Shown in pieces: positions 10,656 through 18,697 of a stretch of 64,000 nt of DNA. The notes under the pieces are model-generated. The model was not told the DNA's origin, searched no databases, and saw nothing but the letters and a program-made list of their open reading frames with translations. The stretch's first letter is position 1. Each line of letters starts with the position of its first letter. A program made the position numbers and the translations under genes. Source of the stretch: Dactylosporangium siamense (lineage in GTDB: Bacteria > Actinomycetota > Actinomycetes > Mycobacteriales > Micromonosporaceae); contig NZ_BONQ01000010.1 of the NCBI RefSeq assembly GCF_016862795.1, positions 1-64,000 of the forward strand, given 5' to 3'.

Positions 10656-11402
10656 TCACTTGATCGCTCCGATCGTGACGGCGAACGGCACCGACAGGTA
10701 GCCGACGACCAGGACGAGGGACAGCACCAGGGCGATCGCGCGGGCCCGGCGTTCCCCGCGCGGCGTCTGCTGGCCGAGGGTGCGCAGCGCGCTGAAGATG
10801 CCGTGCCGCAGGTGGAACCCGACGGAGACGATCGCGAGGGTGTAGAAGAGCGTCACGTACCAGCGCGACGGCGCGAAGTCCGCGACGACGTTGGCGTAGG
10901 GGTGCTGGGCGTCGCCGACCGGGTTCACGGTGCCCGTGGTCAGGTCGAGGATGTGGAAGATGACGAACAGCAGGATGATGACGCCGCCCCAGCGCATGGT
11001 GCGGGCCGCGTAGCTGCCCTGCACCTTCGGGCGGTGGGCGTAGCGGACCGGCCGGGCCAGCCTGGCCCGCCGGGCGAGGATCACCGCGGCGGCGATGTGG
11101 CCCACGACGGCGACGGTGAGCCCGCCGCGCTGGATCCACAGGTACCAGGTGTGCGGCAGCAGCGGCGTACCGATGTCGCGCAGCCAGTGCGCGTAGTGGT
11201 CGAACGCGTCCGCGCCCACGAAGATCTTCAGGTTGCCGGCCATGTGCGCGAACAGGAACAGCACGAGCAGCAGGCCGGTGCCCGCCATGAGGAGCTTGAG
11301 GCCGACCGACGACCTGCGTTTCCTGGGTGCGCGCGGCGTCACCGCGGGCCTGGGTGCTGCATCAACCGCCACGCAATCGACGCTAGGGACCGGTCCTTTC
11401 AT
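10656..11402 (-). CDS. sdhC: Succinate dehydrogenase cytochrome b subunit
   Basis: A 248-aa protein with five predicted transmembrane helices (for example [56 protein letters not shown]). Histidines in the helices ([22 protein letters not shown]) suit haem ligation. It anchors SdhA/B and reduces menaquinone. It is the first gene of the sdhCAB operon and there is no sdhD, as expected for this type. The exact start is uncertain: the ATG at 11402 gives an unusual basic Pro/Ala leader, and an internal GTG about 10 codons later is possible. Confidence 0.9.
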   Translation of the reverse strand: MKGPVPSVDCVAVDAAPRPAVTPRAPRKRRSSVGLKLLMAGTGLLLVLFLFAHMAGNLKIFVGADAFDHYAHWLRDIGTPLLPHTWYLWIQRGGLTVAVVGHIAAAVILARRARLARPVRYAHRPKVQGSYAARTMRWGGVIILLFVIFHILDLTTGTVNPVGDAQHPYANVVADFAPSRWYVTLFYTLAIVSVGFHLRHGIFSALRTLGQQTPRGERRARAIALVLSLVLVVGYLSVPFAVTIGAIK

Positions 11403-11431
11403 TCGTCCAATGCATCATGTACGCAGTGTCG

Positions 11432-11446
11432 ATAGCCGTAGGCTAT
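11432..11446. promoter_or_regulatory. Candidate LysR operator between sdhC and the LysR gene
   Basis: ATAGCC-GTA-GGCTAT is a perfect 6-bp inverted repeat overlapping the LysR start codon. It lies in a 42-bp divergent gap. LysR proteins usually bind such sites in divergent promoters to control themselves and the neighbour. Confidence 0.45.
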
Positions 11447-12389
11447 GAGCGTGCAGCTCCAACAGCTTCGATACTTCGTGTCCGTGGCCGAATCAGGACA
11501 TTTCACGCGATCGGCCGAGGCGCTCGGAGTGAGCCAACCGACACTCAGTAAACAAATTCACACCCTCGAGGCGACGCTCGGCGCGCCCCTGTTCGACCGG
11601 TCCCGCGGCGGCGTCATGCTCACCACCGCCGGGGAGACCCTGCTGCCGCTCGCCCGCCGGATGGTCGCCGACGCCGACGCCGCCCGCGACGCCGTGCAGG
11701 AGGTCGTCGGGCTGCGCCGCGGCCGGGTCCGCCTCGGTGCCACGCCCAGCCTGTGCACGTCGCTGGTCCCGGTGGTGCTGCGCCGCTTCCACGCCGCCCA
11801 CCCCGACATCGCCCTGCACGTCGACGAGGGCGGCTCGCAGGACCTCGTCGCCGGCCTCGTCGCGCACCAGCTCGACCTGGCGCTCATCGTCGCCTCCGCG
11901 CACGGCACCGACGCGGCGCTGGAGGTCGTGCCGATCCTCCGCGAGGACCTCGTGGTCGCCTCCGTGCACCCGCTGCCGGAGTCGTTGACCCTCACCGACC
12001 TCCGCGACACCCCGATGGTCATGTTCCGCACCGGGTACGACCTGCGCGACGTCACCATCGAGGCCTGCCTGCGGGCCGGGTTCACCCCGCGGTACGCGGT
12101 CGAGGGCGGCGAGCTCGACGCCGTGCTCGCCTTCGTCGAGGCCGGACTGGGCGTCGCGCTGGTGCCGAGCATGGCCCTGGTCAACCGGCCGCTGCTGCGC
12201 GCCACTCCCCTCGCCGCGCCCGGCGTCCACCGCACGATCGCCCTGGCCAATCCTCGCGGCGCCGTGCTGTCCCACGCCGCCCGGGCACTGCGCGCGATGC
12301 TGCTGGAACAGACCGTGCAGACCCCCGGAGTGCGCCGCGTGCAAGCGCTAGAGTCCCCGGCAACCGAGGTCAGGGGGAGGCCGGGGTGA
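11445..12389 (+). CDS. LysR-family transcriptional regulator
   Basis: A 314-aa protein with an N-terminal winged helix-turn-helix (LRYFVSVAESGHFTRSAEAL, then SQPTLSKQI) and a periplasmic-binding-protein-like effector domain (GRVRLGATPSLCTSLVPVVL). It is divergent from sdhCAB with a 42-bp gap, so a role in controlling succinate dehydrogenase and itself is likely (inference from position). It overlaps the next gene by 4 nt (GTGA), an odd coupling of a regulator with a WXG100-like protein. Confidence 0.9.
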   Translation: MSVQLQQLRYFVSVAESGHFTRSAEALGVSQPTLSKQIHTLEATLGAPLFDRSRGGVMLTTAGETLLPLARRMVADADAARDAVQEVVGLRRGRVRLGATPSLCTSLVPVVLRRFHAAHPDIALHVDEGGSQDLVAGLVAHQLDLALIVASAHGTDAALEVVPILREDLVVASVHPLPESLTLTDLRDTPMVMFRTGYDLRDVTIEACLRAGFTPRYAVEGGELDAVLAFVEAGLGVALVPSMALVNRPLLRATPLAAPGVHRTIALANPRGAVLSHAARALRAMLLEQTVQTPGVRRVQALESPATEVRGRPG

Positions 12390-13477
12390 ACGATTTCTTC
12401 GTCGATCCGAGCGGGTTGCGGGCGCTCAGCGGGCAGCTCGCGCGGGCGGGCGGCGACGCCCGCGACACGTTGGACTACACACGGCGGCACTGCGTGCTCA
12501 GCTGGGACCGGCGGGGGCTGCTGATGCTCGTCGCCGACCCGCACGGCAAGGCGTATGGCCGGGTCACGGCGGCGCTGGACCGACTGCGGGAGCTCAGCGA
12601 CGGCGCCGCGGCACAGGTCGACCGGGCCGCCGGGCAGTATGCGGCCGGCGACCTGGCCGCCGCCGCGAGGCTGGACGCCGCGTATCCCGGCGCCACCGAC
12701 CCGGCCGCGCTGCGCGGCACGCTGCACCAGTCGCGGCCCGACCTGCTGCCGGTGCGGGCCCCGTTCGCGGACATCGCCACGGTCACGCTGCCCCCGCCGG
12801 TTGCCGGCGAGCGGGCCGACGCGTTCACGCTCAACCCGATCACCGACCTGCTCAGCCCGGTCGCGTGGATCCGGCAGGTCGCGGTCTGGCTGTTCGGCGT
12901 CGACCCGTTCGAGCCGTGGCTGGTGGCGTACAGCGGCGACTGGCGCGCCTACGAGCACTGCATGGCCGCGTGGCCGCACATCGGCGCCGCCGCCACCGCG
13001 TTCGGCGGCAACCTCATCACCGGCGCCGCCGACGTCGGGGTCGCGTGGCGCGGCCACGCCGCGGAGGCCGAGCAGGAGTTCCAGCTGGCGCTCGGCAGCG
13101 CCGCGACCGCTCTCGGCCCCGCCTGCGCCGAATACGCGCGGCTGTATCCCCTCGCGGTCGACGCGTGCCGGCAGCTGTACGAGGCGACCGGCAGCCTCAT
13201 CGGGCAGCTCATCGACACGCTCATCATCGTCAACGTCGCCGGCGTCATCGGCACCACCACGATCGAGACCGGCATCGGCGCCGTCGCCGGCTACACGGTG
13301 GCCGCCTACTACACCTGGCAGGCCTACAAGCTCTATCAGGAGATCTCCCGGCTCTACTCGGCGGCCGACATCACGTTCCGGCTCCTCGCCGCGCAGATCG
13401 AGGCGGTGCAGGCGGGCGCCGAGGTGACCCGCCTGCCGTCCGTCGAGCCGTATCACCACCCGGCGGTCCCCCGGTGA
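12386..13477 (+). CDS. WXG100/ESX-like large protein, function unknown
   Basis: A 363-aa, mostly helical protein. The N-terminal about 110 residues (VNDFFVDPSGLRALSGQLAR) look like a WXG100/EspB-type helical hairpin as found in type VII secretion substrates. The middle has a hydrophobic or amphipathic stretch (WIRQVAVWLFGVDPF). The C-terminal half repeats a helical hairpin (WRGHAAEAEQEFQLALGSAA) and contains a Gly/Thr-rich hydrophobic segment (VNVAGVIGTTTIETGIGAVA). No secretion apparatus is nearby. The GTG start overlaps the LysR stop. Confidence 0.6.
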   Translation: MNDFFVDPSGLRALSGQLARAGGDARDTLDYTRRHCVLSWDRRGLLMLVADPHGKAYGRVTAALDRLRELSDGAAAQVDRAAGQYAAGDLAAAARLDAAYPGATDPAALRGTLHQSRPDLLPVRAPFADIATVTLPPPVAGERADAFTLNPITDLLSPVAWIRQVAVWLFGVDPFEPWLVAYSGDWRAYEHCMAAWPHIGAAATAFGGNLITGAADVGVAWRGHAAEAEQEFQLALGSAATALGPACAEYARLYPLAVDACRQLYEATGSLIGQLIDTLIIVNVAGVIGTTTIETGIGAVAGYTVAAYYTWQAYKLYQEISRLYSAADITFRLLAAQIEAVQAGAEVTRLPSVEPYHHPAVPR

Positions 13478-13701
13478 CCGACGACCCCGTGGTGGCGGCG
13501 TTGCTGCGCCGGCTGGTCGAGCTGCGACCGGCCTCGGATCCACTGCACGGGTTCGCCACGACCGTGCTGTCCGGCGAGGCGACGTTGCGGGTCGCCGCCG
13601 GCCACCCAGCCTTCGCGGAAGCGTTCACGGACGCCGCCACGGAAGCAGCCACGGAAGCAGCGGCACTGCGGCGCCGGGCCGCGGATCAGGAGGCCGGCTG
13701 A
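13474..13701 (+). CDS. Small hypothetical protein (75 aa)
   Basis: Begins VTDDPVVAALLRRLVELRPA, is helical and Ala-rich, and ends in EAATEAAALRRRAADQEAG. It is coupled by a GTGA overlap to the WXG100-like gene, so it is the third cistron of the LysR operon, perhaps a chaperone-like partner of that protein. That partner role is inferred from size and position only. Its TGA stop lies inside the first unit of a tandem repeat. Confidence 0.5.
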   Translation: MTDDPVVAALLRRLVELRPASDPLHGFATTVLSGEATLRVAAGHPAFAEAFTDAATEAATEAAALRRRAADQEAG

Positions 13702-13833
13702 GTCAGGAGGCGGCCGAGCCAGAAGGCCGGGAGACGGCTGAGTCAGGAGGCGGCTGAGTCAGGAGGCGGCTGAGTCAGGAGGCGGCTGGGTCAGAAGGCC
13801 GGCTGGGTCAGGAAGCCCGGCTGCGTCAGGAGG
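13686..13833. repeat. 16-bp tandem repeat between convergent genes
   Basis: About eight imperfect copies of a unit like GGCGGCTGAGTCAGGA. Each unit holds TGA (plus strand) and TCA (a minus-strand TGA). The first copy supplies the stop of the small gene on the left and the last supplies the stop of the diguanylate cyclase on the right. Confidence 0.85.
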
Positions 13834-15376
13834 GGTCGGCGAGGACCCGGTTGCGGCCGCTGCGCTTCGCGGCGTAGAGGTTGCGGTCGGCCTGGCTGAG
13901 CAGCGCCGCCGAGGTGATCCGGCCATCGGCGGCGCTGGACACCCCGATGCTCACCGTCACCGGCAGGTCGCCGGTCAGCTCGGACCAGGGATGTGACTGG
14001 ATCGCGGCACGGATCCGTTCGCAGCGGGCGATCGCCTCCTGCGCGCCGGCGCCCGGCAGCACGACCACGAACTCCTCGCCCCCGAGCCTGGCCACCGTGG
14101 CGGGCTCGTCGACGGCGCCCGCCATGACGGTCGCGACCCGCTGCAGGACCAGGTCACCCACCTCGTGCGACAGGGTGTCGTTGATCCGCTTGAAGAAGTC
14201 GATGTCGACCAGCGCCGCGGACACCGCCTCGCCACGCTGCTCCGCGCGGCTCAGCAGCGCCGGCAGCTGCGCGTCGACGAACCGCCGGTTGTAGAGGCCG
14301 GTCAACGCGTCCCGCAGCGCCATCTCCCGGAACCGGACCGTCTCGCGCTGCCCTTCCCGGCTCTCGAACACCAGCTGGGCCAGCCTCGCCTGCTCCTCCC
14401 GCTCCGCCGACCGCAGCGCCTGGGACTCCTCGTCGTAGCGGCACTGCTCCTCGTACGCCTCCCGGAAACGATGCCTCGCCGCGTGCAGGCGGGCCAGCTC
14501 GCGCCGGGCCCTCGCCCCGACGTCCACCATGCCGCGCTGCGCACTGACCGTCCGGCACCGCTCGACGGTCGCCTCGGCGCGGTCCAGCGCGCCGCCGAGC
14601 CGCTGCGCCTCGGCGAGAGTCAGCAGCACCTCGGGCAGCATGTTGCCCTCGACGTCGCGCCGGGACACCCCCGGCTCGACGAGGGGCAGGAGGGTGCGCT
14701 CGGCCTCGTCGAACCGCCCCTGCAGCAACTGCACCCGGGCGATCGTGTCGAGGTCAGGGGGCCGCAGCTCGACGCCGGTCCGGTCCACCAGGCGGCGCAT
14801 CCGCTCGACGAACTCACCGGCGGCGGCCGCGTCGCCGTCCTGATACGCGGCGTACGCCATGTTGTTCAGCACCGAACGGCTCAGCTCGTGGTCACCGGCG
14901 GCCGCGGCGATGTCGAGCGCCTCGGCGTGGTACGGCGCGGCGTCGGCCCGGGACACCACGTCGACGGACAGGGCCAGGATCACCAGGTGCGCCCCGCGGA
15001 TGAGCGGCGGCACGTGGTCCGGCAGGTGGTCCACCGACATCAGCGCGTGCCGCCGCGCCTGGGCGTTGTCGCCGAGGCAGGTGTGCAGGATCGACAGCAG
15101 GAAGTGGGTGCGGGCCAGCACGTACTGGTCGTTCTCGAGCACCGCCCACCGGTGCACCTCGTGCAGCAGCGGCGCCGACGCCGCGAGCTCCCCGCCGCGG
15201 GCCAGGGCGTCGGCGACGACGAGCCGGGCCCTGGCCGCCAGGTCGGCGCGGCCGAGCTCGACCGCGGCCCGCTCGGCGGCCTCGGCCTGCTCCCGGTCGG
15301 CGGTGCGCCGGTCGACCTCCATGCCCAGCACCACCGCCGCGACCCGGTCCGCGCTGATCACCGCTGTGCCACTCAT
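13826..15376 (-). CDS. TPR-containing diguanylate cyclase (GGDEF)
   Basis: A 516-aa protein. The N-terminal about 330 residues are tetratricopeptide-like helices (for example ARTHFLLSILHTCLGDNAQA). A short coiled-coil (EESQALRSAEREEQARLAQL) leads to a complete GGDEF domain: DALTGLYNRRF and the active loop RLGGEEF, with DIDFFKRIND for metal and substrate binding. It should make cyclic di-GMP from GTP. The RxxD product-inhibition site expected just before GGEEF is absent (sequence there is DEPATVAR). There is no membrane segment, so the TPR part is the probable protein-binding input. Start is at MSGTAVIS. Confidence 0.88.
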   Translation of the reverse strand: MSGTAVISADRVAAVVLGMEVDRRTADREQAEAAERAAVELGRADLAARARLVVADALARGGELAASAPLLHEVHRWAVLENDQYVLARTHFLLSILHTCLGDNAQARRHALMSVDHLPDHVPPLIRGAHLVILALSVDVVSRADAAPYHAEALDIAAAAGDHELSRSVLNNMAYAAYQDGDAAAAGEFVERMRRLVDRTGVELRPPDLDTIARVQLLQGRFDEAERTLLPLVEPGVSRRDVEGNMLPEVLLTLAEAQRLGGALDRAEATVERCRTVSAQRGMVDVGARARRELARLHAARHRFREAYEEQCRYDEESQALRSAEREEQARLAQLVFESREGQRETVRFREMALRDALTGLYNRRFVDAQLPALLSRAEQRGEAVSAALVDIDFFKRINDTLSHEVGDLVLQRVATVMAGAVDEPATVARLGGEEFVVVLPGAGAQEAIARCERIRAAIQSHPWSELTGDLPVTVSIGVSSAADGRITSAALLSQADRNLYAAKRSGRNRVLADPS

Positions 15377-15397
15377 GACCCGAACCATCGGCACGCG

Positions 15398-15490
15398 GCG
15401 CCGGGACCTGAGCGCAACCCGCGCCGGGACCCTGAGCGCATCCCGCGCCGGACCTGAGCGTGACCCGCGCCGGGACCTGAGCGCACTGCC
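15398..15490. repeat. Four direct repeats of 22-24 bp
   Basis: Units near 15398, 15421, 15445 and 15467 follow GCGCCGGGACCTGAGCGCA plus ACCC/TCCC. They lie in the divergent gap between the diguanylate cyclase and uppP, just upstream of the uppP promoter region. They could be regulatory or simply a minisatellite. Confidence 0.75.
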
Positions 15491-15543
15491 GCGGGGCAGC
15501 CGCCTAGGATCGGGCGGACGTCGCAGGCACGAGAGGGGATCCC

Positions 15544-16380
15544 GTGGAGATCTGGCAAGCGGTCGTGCTCGGCGTCGTGGAGGGGGTGACCGAGTTCCTG
15601 CCGGTCTCCTCGACCGGTCACCTGACCATCACCGAGAAGCTGATGGGCATCCCGATCGACGACAAGGGCGTCACCGCGTTCACGGCGGTCATCCAGGTCG
15701 GCGCGATCATCGCCGCGATCATCTACTTCCGCAACGACATCGGGCGGTTCATCGCCGGGTTCGTGAAAGGTCTTCGCAGCGCCGAGGCGCGCAAGGAGAC
15801 CGGCTGGAAGATGGCGATCAACGTCATCGTCGGGTCGCTGCCGATCGCGGTGATCGGGCTGCTGTTCAAGGACCTCATCGAGGGTGAGCTGCGCAGTCTC
15901 TGGTTCGTCGCCGGGGCCCTCGTGGTGTGGAGCCTCGTCATGGTCATCTCCGAGCACCTGGCCACCCAGGATCGGGGCGAGGCGGACCTCACGTGGAAGG
16001 ACGCGCTGATCATCGGCCTGGCGCAGTGCATCGCGCTGATCCCCGGCGTGTCCCGGTCCGGCGCGACGATCAGCGTCGGCCTGCTGCGGCACCTCGACCG
16101 GGTGACCGCCACCCGCCTGTCGTTCTTCCTCGGCATCCCCGCCCTTGCCGCCGCCGGCATCCTGGAGGGCGTGCAGCGGGCCGGCGAGGTCAGCGAGACC
16201 GTCGGCTGGGGGCCCGCCGCGGTCGGCACCGTCGTCAGCTTCGTGGTCGCGTACGCGTCGATCGCCTGGCTGCTCAAGTTCGTCGCCAGCAACTCCATCG
16301 CCACGTTCGTGTACTACCGCGCCGCGGTCGGTGGCATCATCGTGGCCCTGCTGTGGGGCGGCGTCATCAGCGCCACGTAG
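15544..16380 (+). CDS. uppP: Undecaprenyl-diphosphatase
   Basis: A 278-aa integral membrane enzyme that removes one phosphate from undecaprenyl pyrophosphate to recycle the lipid carrier of peptidoglycan synthesis (BacA/UppP family; overexpression gives bacitracin resistance). The signature motifs are EGVTEFLPVSSTGHL (residues 13-27) and IPGVSRSGATIS, and about eight hydrophobic helices are visible. Its length is typical. It is a stand-alone gene followed by the RNA ligase gene 51 bp downstream. Confidence 0.95.
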   Translation: MEIWQAVVLGVVEGVTEFLPVSSTGHLTITEKLMGIPIDDKGVTAFTAVIQVGAIIAAIIYFRNDIGRFIAGFVKGLRSAEARKETGWKMAINVIVGSLPIAVIGLLFKDLIEGELRSLWFVAGALVVWSLVMVISEHLATQDRGEADLTWKDALIIGLAQCIALIPGVSRSGATISVGLLRHLDRVTATRLSFFLGIPALAAAGILEGVQRAGEVSETVGWGPAAVGTVVSFVVAYASIAWLLKFVASNSIATFVYYRAAVGGIIVALLWGGVISAT

Positions 16381-16431
16381 GTGGCGTAAACCGCGCGACG
16401 CCGCACCGGACCTGTAGGGATACTGCCGGTC

Positions 16432-17367
16432 ATGCGGCACCTGGCGTACCCGAAGATCCCGACGGCGAGGCAACTCGGCAGCGGCCGGTCCGGCGGCGGC
16501 ACCTGGGTCGCCACCGAGAAGGTGCACGGGGCGCAGCTGGTGATCGCGTCCGACGGCGGCGCGACCCGAGTCGGCAAGCGCAAGGCGTGGCTGGACGGCG
16601 ACGAGCCGTTCTTCGGCTGGCAGCTGCTGCGCGGCGCGTTCGAGCAGGCCGCGCGGGTCGCGCTGGCAGACGGCGCGGCGGCGGTACGGCTGTACGGCGA
16701 GCTGCACGGCGGCCACTACCCGCACCCGGACGTGGCGCCGACGCCGGGAGCGGCCGCGGTGCAGACCGGCGTCTGGTACGCACCGGACGTCCGGTTCGCC
16801 CTGTTCGACGTCCTCGACCACGAGCGTCCCGACGACGACGGCGTGTACCGGACCTACGCGCGGGTCGCGGAGGTCGCCGCCGGCGCGGGGCTCGACGTCG
16901 TGCCGCTGCTCGGGCGCGGCACCCGCACCGCCGTGGACGCCGTGCCGGTCCGGTTCCCGACGCGGGTGCCGCAGACGCACGGCCTGCCACCGCTGGACGG
17001 CAACCTCGCCGAGGGTGTCGTGCTGCGTCCCGACGCCGCGCTGCCGCCGCCGGACCGCACGGTCGTCAAGGTGAAGATCGACGAGTTCGACGAGCAACGG
17101 TTCGGGGAAAGCCGCGCCTGGGACCCGTACACCCGGATCCCCTTCGACGACCTGCGCCGGCTGGCGGTGGGGCTGGTCAACGCGCCCCGGATCGCCGGCG
17201 CCCGTTCGAAGGTCGGCGACGGGGCACCGGCGGAGCTGCTCGACGAGGTCGTCCTGGACGTCATGGTCGACCTGTCCGAGGCGTACCCGGCGGCCGTCGC
17301 GGCCCTCGACGCCGCCGGGCAGGCCACGGTCGAGGACGCGGTCCGGCGGGCGGCCGGCGCCGCCTGA
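16432..17367 (+). CDS. Rnl2-like RNA ligase (nucleotidyltransferase superfamily)
   Basis: A 311-aa protein with the covalent nucleotidyltransferase motifs in order. Motif I is TEKVHGAQ (nucleophile K30), motif III is RLYGELHGG (86-94), IIIa is VRFALFDVL (120-128), IV is AEGVVLRP (193-200) and V is VVKVK (211-215). The KxHG form of motif I and the LYGELHG motif are those of T4 Rnl2/kinetoplastid-type RNA ligases rather than DNA ligases. It probably seals RNA ends with ATP. No partner end-healing enzyme or RtcB is adjacent. A GATACT hexamer 7 nt before the ATG suggests a leaderless transcript. Confidence 0.8.
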   Translation: MRHLAYPKIPTARQLGSGRSGGGTWVATEKVHGAQLVIASDGGATRVGKRKAWLDGDEPFFGWQLLRGAFEQAARVALADGAAAVRLYGELHGGHYPHPDVAPTPGAAAVQTGVWYAPDVRFALFDVLDHERPDDDGVYRTYARVAEVAAGAGLDVVPLLGRGTRTAVDAVPVRFPTRVPQTHGLPPLDGNLAEGVVLRPDAALPPPDRTVVKVKIDEFDEQRFGESRAWDPYTRIPFDDLRRLAVGLVNAPRIAGARSKVGDGAPAELLDEVVLDVMVDLSEAYPAAVAALDAAGQATVEDAVRRAAGAA

Positions 17368-17385
17368 AACGACTATCGTCGCGGT

Positions 17386-18597
17386 ATGCCGTTCGACGTC
17401 GCACGGGCCCGGCGGGCGTATCCCGCACTGGCCGAAGGGTTCGTCCACTTCGACGGTGCCGCCGGCACCCTGGTCGCGGAGCCGGTGGCGCGGGCCGTCG
17501 CCGGGGTCCTCGGCGGTGCCGTGAGCAACCGGAGCACCGCGTTCGAGCCGGGCCGGCGGGCGCTGCGCATCGTCGAGCGGGCCCGCGCCGCCGTCGGTGA
17601 CCTGCTCGGCGCCGACCCGGCCGGAGTGGTGTTCGGTCCGAGCGCGACCGCGCTGACATACACCGTCGCCCGGGGGCTCGCGGAGCGCTGGAGTCCCGGC
17701 GACAACGTCGTGGTGACCCGGCTCGACCACGACGCGAACGTGCGGCCGTGGGTGCAGCTGGCGCAGCGGGCCGGGGTGGAGGTGCGGTGGGCGGCGTTCG
17801 ACCCGGGCACCGGGGTGCTGCCCACGGACGCGTTCCGGACGCTCGTCGACGGGCGGACCCGGGTGGTGGCGGTGACCGCCGCGAGCAACGCCATCGGGAC
17901 CCGGCCCGACGTGGCCGCGATCGCCGGGATCGCGCACGAGGCCGGCGCCGTCGTCTACGTCGACGGGGTGCACGCCACCGCGCACCTGCCGGTCGACGTG
18001 GCCGCGCTCGGCGCCGACTTCTACGTCACCAGCGCCTACAAGTGGTCCGGGCCGCACCTGTCGGCGTGCGTCGCGGCGCCGTCGCGGTGGGAGGAGACCG
18101 CGATGCTGAAGCTGCTGCCGTCCCCGGACGCGGTGCCGGAGCGGTTCGAGCTGGGCACGCCGAGCTTCGAGCTGCTCGCCGGGGTGGAGGCGGCGGTGGA
18201 GTTCCTGGCGTCGCTCGACGGCGACGCTGCGGGGTCTCAGGGGTCGCGCCGCGAGCGGATCCTGCGGTCGATGGCCGCCGTCCACGCGTATGAGCTGGAG
18301 CTGTTCGAACGGCTCCTCGACGGGCTGAAGCCGGTGCGGGTGCTGCCGGCGCCGGCCGGTGGCTGCCCGACGGTGTCGTTCCGGGTCGACGGGCAGCACC
18401 CGCAGCGGACCGCCGAGCTCCTGGGCGACCAGGGGATCTGTGTCTTCTCCGGCGACTACTACGCCGCGGAGTACTTCATCGCGACGGGGCTGCGGGAGTC
18501 CGGCGGCGCGGTCCGGGCCGGGATCTACCACTACACGACCGCCGACGACGTGGACCGGCTCGTCGACGCCGTCGGCGCCATAGCTCAGGCGCGGTAG
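17386..18597 (+). CDS. Class V aminotransferase / cysteine desulfurase-like protein
   Basis: A 403-aa PLP enzyme, with the PLP lysine in TSAYKWSGPH and the cofactor Asp in VVYVDGVHATAHL. It belongs to the cysteine desulfurase-like (SufS/CsdA-related) group found in actinomycetes, with an N-terminal FDVARARRAYPAL. The substrate is unknown; desulfuration of cysteine or a related elimination is inferred. It lies 18 bp after the RNA ligase. A TATCGT hexamer sits 6 nt before its ATG, so it may have its own leaderless promoter as well as read-through. Confidence 0.8.
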   Translation: MPFDVARARRAYPALAEGFVHFDGAAGTLVAEPVARAVAGVLGGAVSNRSTAFEPGRRALRIVERARAAVGDLLGADPAGVVFGPSATALTYTVARGLAERWSPGDNVVVTRLDHDANVRPWVQLAQRAGVEVRWAAFDPGTGVLPTDAFRTLVDGRTRVVAVTAASNAIGTRPDVAAIAGIAHEAGAVVYVDGVHATAHLPVDVAALGADFYVTSAYKWSGPHLSACVAAPSRWEETAMLKLLPSPDAVPERFELGTPSFELLAGVEAAVEFLASLDGDAAGSQGSRRERILRSMAAVHAYELELFERLLDGLKPVRVLPAPAGGCPTVSFRVDGQHPQRTAELLGDQGICVFSGDYYAAEYFIATGLRESGGAVRAGIYHYTTADDVDRLVDAVGAIAQAR

Positions 18598-18697
18598 CCG
18601 TTCGGCGTCGTCGGCGTGCCGCCCGTCGATCCGAAGTGGGCGGTCGGTGAGGATCGCCGACGACGACCTCGGCCACGAGTCGTCTCCTGCGCGGCGG

